Source: Eretmocerus hayati (Eukaryota; Arthropoda; Insecta; Hymenoptera; Aphelinidae). From it: 64,000 nucleotides of DNA. Position numbers and translations under genes: made by a program. Positions within the stretch are counted from its first letter, which is position 1. Each line of letters begins with the position of its first letter. The notes under the pieces were generated by a model. The model was not told the DNA's origin and did no database searches. It was given only the letters and a program-made list of their open reading frames with translations. The stretch spans positions 121,984,305 through 122,048,304 of the forward strand of contig CM056743.1 in the NCBI GenBank assembly GCA_029851415.1, in the 5' to 3' direction. Positions 13,710-25,700 of the stretch are shown here, piece by piece.

Positions 13710-16700
13710 CTGCAACATGATATATTGAGACTTTTATTAGCATACTAATCAAGTGCTGATTCTTCTTGCATCATTATAAGTTCTGGTTTTGGCAACGAAT
13801 ACGAACTTTTTCATTTTTCTGGGACCGAAATCCTCCACATAATTTTAGTTTTAAAAATCAATATTTTTGTATATGAAAAAGCATACTCATTTGAGCTTGA
13901 TCTCAACTCTGATTGATCTATCAGTGTACAACTAGATCGTCTAGTATATGGTACAGAAATTTCAATGACTATTGTTATATACAAGGTAATTGGATTATAA
14001 CAAACACACAATCAGTGACATTTACATTTTATAGTGTTAGAAATATCTTGAGGAATCAGTATCACTAACAGAATTTCATATTTTCAGATTGGCTTGAGTC
14101 AAGGTCAAATGGGAGGATAAATTTTCCGGTTCACACGAAAATATGCAAGGCTCAGCAAAGAGTGAGTGCGAGTCACCTGAATGCAGGCATCGAGGTAATC
14201 TTGCTCGGACATGTGCTGGCTCTTAGCGGGCGGTACTTTTCCCCGACGGCGCAACTCTTGCTTGGCGTCGTTCAAGTCGAAAATTGCCACAGGATCGAGC
14301 CTCCTCTTGAGCACGAGGCCGGCCAGGTACTCAATGTAGTGCTGCCTGCGGGGAAAAGCCGAGCCCGTTAATTTAGCCAAAGCTCTGGTGAAGCATTTTT
14401 TTACCTCGATCAGGTCTCGTCGGTAATCGGAACCCTCTCGCCCATACCAGTTGGCCGGCAGCTTGAGGCCGGCACGCAGTATGCACGTCTCGAGGTCATC
14501 GTCACTCATCAAATCCAAAGGCTCCAAGTGGCTGTTCCGCACCAGTCGCACCAGGTACTCCACGTAGTGCTGTCTGCCAAGGCGAGACGCGACCCCGAGA
14601 CGAGCAGCGCGCAATACGTTCATTCGTCAATCGAAATAATTTCATTCATTATCCTCGAGTCCTCGATATCAATCTTTGGAGGACTCTTAGTGTCTGAAGT
14701 TAATTGAAGAAATCTTCAAAGAGATGCATGCATTTCGTGAAGCGCTCAATTCCTACTAATCGATTCGCGACTGAATGACTGAATTGATCTTGTTTGAGTT
14801 CTGCACATGAAGCTATAGAGTCTTTATAATTATACATGCCGCAGAGTATATTGAAAGGTGTTCCATCTTAACTACAGGATACAAATATCCTCAAAACAAA
14901 TTTGATCGCTAGCATCAGTTTCAGCTGAAAAATCCAAATGTGATAAAGCTTGAAATGTGAGTTCGATGAGAGTATAAAAAACATTCTTTATCATAACTTG
15001 AACTTTATTATAGTAATAAATAAAGACTGTTATATCATACACAACAAGTGTTGCGATAAAACTTTTTCACGGACGAGAATTACTTTCCCTGGCGTTAGAT
15101 GTCAATGGCTGGCTTGCTGTAAAGTGACCACGCAGAAACTGACTGCGGGCCATATCAGTGTCGATGTTTTGTAACAAAATACTTAACTTATATAAAAACA
15201 ATTGAACGCTAAGATTGGGACTCTAATATTGATTCAATTCAATCGAAGATGTATACTTAGGTTCACACAAAATTTTTGCTTTTTTCAGAGCAATATTCTA
15301 TGAATTCTTTGTAATTGGGATGAAGACAAGATTGAGCAACCAGATCATTGTCGGTGTCATCACCAGTCCACAGACAAATAGAGTACTTCTCCATTTTTTT
15401 TTTTTTTTTTGAGAATCGATGCGTATTTCTCATTGGTGTGTAGGTTCGAATCAAATGATTCAATAACCTTACAGCTCATAGCAGTATTAGATTTTCGTAA
15501 TCACCCATTCATAATACCTATGGGTCTACTTTCGTAGATTAGATGAAACTCGTTATTGATGTATCATGCGAAAAGCTGAGGGCCATACTTTTGGCACATG
15601 AAAGTCGCGTGGTACTGACAATGAGTCTGTCATTTTTCTCGAGAAAGATGAGGCAAAATTGATATTGTTTCACATAATCGCTCCTGCTTGAGTCGAGAAA
15701 TCCCGCGTTTTTGATAGAGTGTCAGTTTTTCAGGAAGTTTTCCAAATTGGGCAAAACAGAAATATCGCTTAAAAATCTATTTGATAACCAAATGATTCGA
15801 AATTGCATCGAAGACATTCTCAGAAACGAATTTCTCACGTCCAGTGGCAAAAGCTGCTTGAGTTGAATCTTGATCTCGAATAACCAGAAAGTACTGCCAA
15901 ATCTTACAGAAAGATGTCGGTCGCAATCAGAAAAAGAGAAAAGAATTCTCACCTGCAGAGTCCCGCGTGGCCGTCGGGAACGTCGTTGTTGCAGGTTGCA
16001 TCGATGACACCGGCGGGCGTCTCCTTCTGAAGCTGTACTCTGCATCGTCGTTGCAACTGTTGTTGCTGTTGTTGTTGCCCCGAAGGAGGAGATGAACCAC
16101 CATTGCTCGCGTTGAATTCAATCCCATTCTCGGTGAGAAGTTTTTGAAGCTGGGCGGGCTCCTTATCCCTCAGATAAAATAAGCAGTTGCGTGGGTGGTG
16201 TGCGTGCAGGCCGAGCTTTGCACAGTAAGAGCTCATGCCGCATTTAGCACCCATCACGAATTTCTTTCCACAGCCGCAGCAAAATTCATATTTGCACTGA
16301 CTGCACGTGAAATGCATGCATCCTACGTGGGAACAAAATAAAAAATCAATCGTCGCACCCACTCGGGCTAAGGACAAAATCGGCTCGCAAATATCGATAA
16401 AAATTTGTGAAAAAGTAGAGTCATACTGCAAAATCAGACCACAGAATATCCATTGAAGTCAAAATGGTCTTGCATGTTGACGGACTATTTTATGAAAGGA
16501 GGCCTTTAAACTATTTCCTTATTTTTCCATCGAATTATTTCCGTAGTACACACAGACATGCTTTCAATTTTAGTATCCATCTCTCATCAGCTCACCTCCT
16601 CGAGATAGGGAGTACTTGAATTTGCATTTAGGACAATCGATTCCATTGTCTGCTAAATGCTGAGCGAGTCCCTTTTCCTGGAAGTCTGGGTCGTTTTCAT

Positions 16701-19700
16701 CTTTCCAGGCAGCAAACTTTTCGCAAGTTATACCCTCGTGTTGTTTCTCCCACTTCAAATGCGAAAAATGAAATTATCCGAATTACAAATTTTTTACCAA
16801 GATTGTTTCCCGACGAAAATTCTCCAAGTTAGACTAATTCAAAATTAGTGTAATACGCACCGGCCTCCGACATGAAGCACATGTGACAGATTTACAGTCA
16901 GGGCATATCAGTCTTTTATGATTTGGATCAGCGTAGAATCCGCTCGAACACTGAAAATTATTTTCAGGTATTAGTTTATACCTATCTCTGGTTGTGGCAG
17001 ATCATCATTGAATTCAAGTGATTGCATCAAAACAAAATTATTGTTTGGTCTTTGGCAGTTGGACTAATGATATATATTCTGGAACTGAACGGAGGGGGGG
17101 GGGGGGGTACTTACACTACCGGTCAAAAGTTTAAGCTCACCCAAAAATTTTTTTTTTTCAATTTTGTGAGTTGAACTACTCGGCTCTATTTGACCGTAGA
17201 GGACTCTTCCGGAGCTCATTTTGAAGGTTTTTTCACGTACTTTGAGATGGCACTATTCATTTTTATCCTTACGGATCGGGATCTTTCCAATTTGAGCTTG
17301 GAAAAGTGTCAATTTCAACGATTTTTCAGAGAATCTTTTGGCTCCTGCCAATTTGAGCCACATGAATGTTTCAATATGGGAGTTGTGGGATACAAAAGTA
17401 CCAGTCTAGAGCTTCAGAATCCGTTTTTGAACGTTCCTCTACGCCACTTCCAGTCCGAGCTATGACACTTTCTCTGAGGGAAGATTTTTCGCAAAAACTA
17501 GCACCTGGATTCAAAAATGACGAGAAAATTCACTTTTTGGGGCATATTTCAAAGGTTCCTCGTTTCCTTAATCAAGATGTTGATAAAAGATGACAGAAAT
17601 GATGATTATACTTCATAAAAATGCGTCTCTGTATCTCTCTCGAATTGGAGTGCTAGTTTTTCCGAAAAATCTTCCCTCAGAGAAAGTGTCATAGCTCGGA
17701 CTGCAGGTGGCGTAGAGGGACGTCCAAAACGGATTTTGAAGCTCTAGACTGGTACTTTCATATCCCACAACTCCCATATTGAAACATTCATGTGGCTCAA
17801 ATTGGCAGGAGCCAAAAGATTCTCCCAAAAATCGTTGAAATTGACACTTTTCCAAGCTCAAATTGGAAAGATCCCGATCCATACGGATAAAAATGAATTA
17901 TGCCATCTTAAAATACGTGCAAAAACCTTCAAAATGAGCTCCAGAAGAGTCCTCTACGGTCAAATAGAGCAGAGTAGTTCAACGCACAAAATCGAAAAAA
18001 AATTTTTTGGGTGAGCTTAAACTTTTGACCGGTAGTGTAAATATAGGTTCCAAATTCCGTGTCCCACAGTGCAGGGCATATTTTAATCCGAGGGTTCTGA
18101 CATTTTTCATCGCGTGCAGCTTGACATTTCAAAGAACTTTTCATGGTGGAGGGGAGGTTGAGCATTGTTCAGATGATGAGCTATATCAGTGAAAATAATC
18201 TCACTCATGACAATTATTCAACGAACCAAATTCATTTCAGATATTGTGCGATATAATGGTCAATCTGCATCTGTCATGAATTATCTTTCCTATTCTTTGG
18301 AGGATGAAACATTGCATCTACTATTGCAAACACTAGCCCAAGCTTTTCTAAATAGTTTGTTGTGGCTATCACATGCATTTTCCAATGCTATCTTGGTACT
18401 CTCCGGGGTAAAATCCAGATTAAAACTTGCTGAAAATCGATTAGAGTCAACTATACACCAGCTAAAGTAGTGGTTTCTCACCTGAACGCACCACTTGAAG
18501 TTGGGATCCTGCATCAAAGTTCGATCCCTGAGCTTGCGTTGAAAAAGCTCATGAATGGGTGCATCGAGTAATGCTTTGAGTTGTATATCAAGAATACTAA
18601 AATATTCCAACACATCGTCTTCGGTGGCTTCGCGCAAGTCTGGTTCCTTGCAAAAAGGACATACGGCATCCGTGATGCTACGGTCACTTATTTGTATTGT
18701 GAAATAATTCTTTGCACAGTCGTTGCAGCATCTGTGTGTACATTTTAGCATCGACACCATCTACAAAATTATAGTGAGAATCAGTGCGTTGGTTCGAATG
18801 GTTCGTATTATTGAAGTATCATTCTTTGACCTCATGCTATAAGGGAACTAAATTCTTTGTCCCAGTGAGATTAGGGCAAATTGAACCTTTCATCGCTATA
18901 CGATAAAGTGGTTTCTCGATCTTGTCTGACGATTGCATAAAACTTTTGTAGATTCGTCAAAATAGTAGATTTTTATAGGTTTTCATACATTTTGCTTCGT
19001 ATGAAAAAAATCATTGGTGAGACAAAGAGAATAGGAGTGACTTGGATTTCAAACTTTATATCTTCACCTGGTTCATCGGGAATCTTCCGGTGCAAAGTTC
19101 GCATTCTTGTTGTAGAAAAGTCAGAGCCGCCTCAACATTAGTGCACTGTTTTGCTGCATTGATGGCCTCATCTTCGTTGAATTTTAATGAGATCAAACTG
19201 GCTGCGATCTCGGATTCTGCGTAACTTGAAGTCTTGCTCTCGGCTAAAAGTCTCCGGGCAGTCCTCTATAACCATAATCACACGATAGGTGTGTTCAATA
19301 ATTACAGCACATTAATAAGTGGTGATTGTGGGGTATCAGTCAAAAACAACTCATTATTTTTGGGGGTAATACATCACAATATCAGCTGTATGGTAAAATT
19401 CCAAGAAACTCTCGGTCTCTTTCGTAAATTTTTCTATATCACCAGCAATCTTCCATGACTCGAGGAGTGTTACCATCAGGTGAATTCATAAATGTCGTAC
19501 TAATACCTGTTGCATCGCCAATACAATATGCAGACCAGTGTTTTTTTCCACAACACGAAAATTCGCGAGCTCCTGATCAATACATACGTGCTCAAACACT
19601 CCTGAGTTGTGAGTGCTAAGCAGCAAGCAATAGAATTGATAAGGTGATTGTATTCGTTGGAGAATTTATCGAGTCTTCAAGATTTTTTGATACAGTAATC

Positions 19701-22700
19701 TGGATATTTGGTCACCCGTTGTCAGACTTTTTCTGGAACATTTTCTCTCGTAATTTCATTGATTTTGAAGCTGAAGAATTATTACAAAATCCCAAATGGA
19801 AACTCTTGACAACAATCAGATGCCTGCTCTCGAATAATTGAGAGTTTTTTGGAATCATCCATGTAGCTTTTACGATGGATTGTAAATTGAGGGGGATGAT
19901 ATATCATTCCAAGGGTGGATTCATTCAATCGAAGATCCAATTTCAGAGAGGATGAAATTCAAAATGTAATTTTTAGGTACGAAAACTTCTAATCTACAGT
20001 CAGTTTCCAACGCTCTGATATCATGTGAAGTTTTGTATACATCACATCTTATGACGTTTACATGGAAATAACTTGAACATATGAGATTATTTCACCGACA
20101 GCAGTATAATAACTTTTCATTGATTGGACGTACTCTATAAAACACGGTGAATATTAGAAACATCTCACCAATCATTCAAATTACGAATATCAGCTATGTC
20201 TTTTCCGAGAGTTTTCCACTCACTATCGACTCTCTCTACATTATCATGCCACGCTAGGATTGTTGGATTGTTACAAAATTAGACTTGCAATTCGGATGAA
20301 AACTAAGTGGTAGATGAGAGAATTGCTAAGCTCACTGATGAGTCTGCTGAATAGCCATGATTAATACATTGATGAATAATAATTAAGATTCATTCAGCGT
20401 GTGCGAATAGGCACAATATAGTTAGCTTTTTCCTGATGTTTTCAGTTTACAGACAGTTATGAGCCATCTATGATGATGAAGATGTATGTAATGAGACTAG
20501 AAATGAAGTGGAGATGAACTCATGCGTAAGAGGAAAGCAAACATGGGAAACACTGAGGGATGAAATCAGCTACACCAACGTCTAAAATTGAGCTCTTCGC
20601 ATTTTCAAAGTTGATTTTACTGGTCGTACAATTCTAGAATGTATAATCAGTTGATTTCAGTACTTTTTCTCAACCAAGTAGAAATTGATGAATATCAAAT
20701 AGTACCGAACATTTGAGGCTTTTGAATTGATCGAGATGAATAATGTTGACTACCGAGTATACCGCACTATTTTATAAACTTTGCGTTGCAATTTGCGGAT
20801 GATTAGAATGATCTATTTGGAAATTGACAAGTTGGGTGTCATTTCATATATTCATCATTTCCACTTAACAACTCTCAAGGAGAGACTACGGAGTCCGGGT
20901 CGCCAGTCTTCCTCAAGATTTTTCACACTTTGGTGCTACTGAGAATATGAAGAATTCAAAGATGAAGTAACTCCTTCAACTGGGCCTCTTCTTCAGAGCT
21001 ACAAGCAAAAACGGTTGCATTGCCAGTATATCTATTATACAATAGATTCTATATACATCATTTTTTAACACGGGCCTATATGAGCAATGCTGATCTCAGT
21101 TCTCAGTGGCTGTATCCAAAGAGACAAGGGGCAAATTTGACGGAGTTACTCTGGATTCTTCATCTTGAGATGAATTTTTGTGCAGTTTGGTAATACCCAG
21201 AATTCTGGGTAGTACCAAACTGCATAAAAGTCTCGGAGAGGATTGGGAAGCCGGACCCCGTGATCCCCCCCTTGTTAGTGCGTTTGGAATGAAAGGCCAA
21301 TTCGGCGAATAAAATCCGCGAAAATTCGGTTCTTTCAGAGGACCTTGGCGCGACGGGTGATTATCGATGTATGATTAAATGTATAATGTATATGAGTAGT
21401 TCTGTGGAAACTTTGGAATAATGTGTACCTGCTTGTACGACCCCTTAAAACGCTTGGAAAACAATTCGTATAGGTCACTTTCGACGTATTTTTTGGTGTT
21501 ATTTTTGGCGCAATCATCAGTTTGGCGATCCAGGGTCGCCAAAAGAATTATCATTGAAAAAGGGGTCAAACTGTCAATTCCATGTGCTGTGGTTTTTCAT
21601 TTTTTTCGACCTTCGTGAGTGTGAAGTGTCGCGGGGGGGGGGGGGGGGGGGGCTCGTTCGAGATTCGGGTAGGCAGATACATCAAATATAAAATGCTATC
21701 AAGCACCAAATGCCACTGCTGTAAGAGCCCAAAGACTACGTTTTGTGTACATGACGAATACGTACATTTCGTGGCGTAATTTTACTTAAAATTTTACTCT
21801 CTCAGTTTTCCTCGATGAAGTGAATTTGCCTCATTCCAGATTTTTCCGCACCGATTGATACTTAAAAGAAAATTATCAGGCGCAACTTTTCCGGGCCTCA
21901 GAATTTTGAAAAAAATTGATTTTCACACTTCGGAGAATACTTTCCAGCGAAAATCTACTTTTGCTAAATTTTTTGGTCAGTTCCGTGTGGTACTAGTGGG
22001 ATCTTTAAACGCGAAATTGCGGAGGCCCTAGTCAATTTTTTCAAAGTATCTGATGGCCAAATGACAATCCCAAAATCTCAAGACTGTAGCTTGAGTCGTT
22101 TGGCCGTGAGATCAACTTTAGTATCAAACGTCAGGTTTCCGTGTGCAGCTCAAAATGTCAGGTTACGTGCACCACTACCGTGTTATGCTACCGTGTTATC
22201 CTTATGGTACCAATGAGTGGAAATTTTCAAATCCGTGCGCGAGTGTGTTTGAAGAAGTCGAAAAATACATGTCAGAACTTTCCGAGGTGTTTTGGGGTTG
22301 GCACATTTTCGGCCTTCAAATATTGAAATTTCAACCGAACTACTCATATCTTTATGATTTGTATGATAACGCACGAGTGACATGGATCCTATTACAAAAA
22401 TCTGCCGATTTCTCTTATTAATGACGAAAATGGCTCTGCAGAATCAGCATGACATGATCATGGTGAATTCGATATTGAAGTATGAATGTAATATTGAAGT
22501 ATGAAGTGTGTCTTACTCTCGAACAGAATAAAAAGTATATGGAAACACCTAAGATTCTTCATATTTTTTGAATGTCCTAGTCGTTCTCGAAAAAATGATA
22601 TCTTTTTGATCTGTTTCTATCATCAAAATCGGTAACTACTCCCAGTGCATAACGGAATCCACTACAAGTTATGCCTTCATAACGCAATCGCATCGAGCTC

Positions 22701-25700
22701 TCTGTAGACATTGGTCTGTCAAATATAGACTTGACAGTGTCTTCATTAAATCTTAGTCTACTGACCTCCCGCTCACTTGAGGGAGTGGTCTCACTAAATC
22801 CTTCAGTCTTGAGATTCTTTCTGATCATTTTTTTGAACTTTTCCCGAGGTTTCTTCTTTCCTTCGAACTGTTCAACATAACTTGCTACAATAGAGAATCG
22901 CTTTCTGGGCTTATCTTCCTTGGGAGGGCCGCTTTCTTCTAGTTCTTTGGTTTCATTCTTCTCTTGCTTCATGCCATCGTCTTCTTCTGGATTCTGATCC
23001 CGTCCATCTGATAAAACATACTCACCCGACTTTTCATTTTCAGTTTTTGGAGGCTTCGTGATTCTTAAGTCTGCTTCAGAACTTCTTATGCTCACTGTTG
23101 ACCGCCTCTCACTAGATTCATCATCAGAGGACTTATAATCCGATAGTTCTGCCTTGATACGACTAAGGGTGTTTTCCAACATTTGCTCGACGTTTGACAA
23201 ATCCGCTGACTCTGCGGACTCACTGGTTTTTGCCTCGTCAATGCTCAAGTCCTCAATTTCTTCTGAATCGGTATCATAAACACCTGGTTCGACCACTTCA
23301 TCCGTGCCTCCACTTTCGCTATAGTTCTCTGATTCGTTTGAGGATCCACTACTATCTTTTCGTTCGAAAATATCATCCTCGACACTCTCTGATCCATCCG
23401 AGCTTCCGGTCGTTTTCTCAAGATCTGTCAGACTCGGTTCTGTGTTTCCCTCCGAAATACTTGATCCATCATCGAGAGACTTCGACTCTTCTCCAGTCTC
23501 GTCGTCTTCGTCTCTTGCGCTTTCTCCATCTCCTTTCTCCTTATTTTGATAAAGCCCTTCTTCTTCATCCTCTTCGTCTAATGCATCTTCACTATTTTCC
23601 TCTCCTAATTCCAATATTGTTGCTCCATCCTCTACAACAACGTTTTCCTTCTCGCTTTTGTCACTATCTCCAGGGAGTAAGTCTTGGGTCATCTCTTTTT
23701 TTTCTACGCTTTTATTTTGCTCTCCTTTTACTGCCGAAAATTCGTCGTCCATGTTCGTACCCGTCGAACATTCGTGAGTGGCATTTAGTCGTTTCCCTCC
23801 ATTCAGAGGAATATTTTTCCCATCATCTAATGATATTCCTTCATTTTTTCCAATCATCTCATCAGACTTTGATTCTCCTGTCGAGGGGCTCACGTTTTTA
23901 TCCTCTTGGATGACATTCCCGTGGATTCCAATTCTCAAACTAGCATTATCATTGGGTGAATTTATGAGGTTATTCAACCGAATCTTCTGACTATCGTTGT
24001 TATTTGATTTGGAAACACGTATCTCTTGTTTCAATTTGAGAATCTCTTCTTCAGATTTCTTCGTCCCGATGGAACGCGGGTGCACTAGTGTAACTCGACC
24101 TCTGTGATGAGAAATTTGACAATTGGAATGAAATTTCCTGAACAAACTTGTCTCTTTTGTACTAAAGGCAAGAGCTGGCTTCACAATGTTAGCATCCAAC
24201 TGCCTCTGCAAATTGATCGTAATAGTTTGTGGAGGTATTCGTCTTAAGCCTTTGAAGACTGGAATCTTCGAAGGAAAGCTCAATTCAGTAAGTCTTCTAT
24301 TATCTAATTTCTTCTGTACTGGCGTGAATATATTAACTTGTTTCATTGGCGCTTTGAATAGAGATTGTGTCGATTTTGTTTGCTTACAAGATGATTTCCT
24401 GTAGGCCTCATTTTTGTGACTCACAATATTAATCGCTTTTGTTTTCCCTCTTGTATTCGGATGCAAATTTTGAATCCGAGGAATCCGGGTCAAGATATCA
24501 TTCCTCTCTGGAGACTCTTTGTTTGGCAATATTTTTGCTACAATCCCATTCTGGTTGCACAAGACCTTGTTTTGAACTATAGGTTTCACGTAAGAATTTT
24601 TCGACACAAGCGGATTCTTCGTGAAATGTTTAACTGGTGATTTTCTCTCTATGATTTTCTTTATTGGTGATCTAGGTCTCAATCTGTTAGGATTAGCTCT
24701 CGAATTTTCCATTTTCTTTTTCACTTCGCGAACGGTTCGATTTAGTTGTATTTTTGATGAATCTTCCTCTTGTGGTGGATGATTTACTGAAAACGACTCC
24801 GGCTCAGTTAAACTCGTAATCTCAGGGCACAAGTCTTCCTGTGCATCGAGAAATTCGAGATCACAATCTTCATTTTCAATGAACTCTTTCGATATATCGT
24901 CGATGACAGGGGCACAGTCCATTACTGAGATCAAGGGCGCTTCCGAAATTTTCAACTCAAAAGTATTAATCTGTTTCATATCAGGAATCCCCCCATCTAT
25001 ACTTGAGAACTCGATTGATTTGGAACCAATTTCAGAATTCGTTAATTTGGAAACAGTTTTTGTCTCTGTCCTGGTCTCTGTTCTTTCTACTTCTTCAGCT
25101 GTCTGAATTTTCACATCTGATCCAATCGGAGGGGTTGGATAATTCTTCAATTCCGTAGGGAAGATCTTATCTTCGCAGACTGAAGGGATTTGTGTATGCG
25201 AGAACTCGTTCGATTCCGAATCATTCGGAAGCATAGTTTCCTCTTGTAATTCAGGCTTAGAAATATTTTCACGTTGTGATTCTAAATCCTCGGATTCGTT
25301 TCCTAAGGAGTCCTTCTGATTGACAGGGACATTCAGATCACTTACATTGTTCAAATCATTATTGATCAAGTTATCAAGATCACCTTTCATGTCCTTATCA
25401 AGTTCAGTTGAGGCCGAGAATTTTTTTTCGTCAGAAGCATCATCACCCACACAGGTCGGTTGATTGGAATCTTTGGGTTCACTTTGATTCGATGAATGCG
25501 ATGACCTCCTAAGTATCAGCACCGCACTTGTGACCACAATATTTTCCGGCAGATTTGGAGGGCTCGATACATTTTTTATCAGAGTGCTCTTTTCAGAGGA
25601 ATCCAACTTCTGATTCACAGGTATTTCACCGTCGTCGGAAGCTGACAACAGAGAGTCGAGTATCATTGAATTGGAATTTGTATCAAAATGATCTTCTCGT

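Larger units (their letters stand above)
19266..22765 (-). other. LUBEL intron, 3.5 kb
   Basis: It contains the inverted repeat at 20890-21262, the poly-G at 21633-21652 and the 3' read-through frame of the giant exon (22577-22765). I see no other exon. Confidence 0.6.

Noticed and set aside
23194..23913. 239-codon plus-strand frame opposite the giant LUBEL exon
   Set aside because: Leu/Ser/His-rich composition is what antisense reading of an acidic Ser-rich exon produces; there is no independent support.
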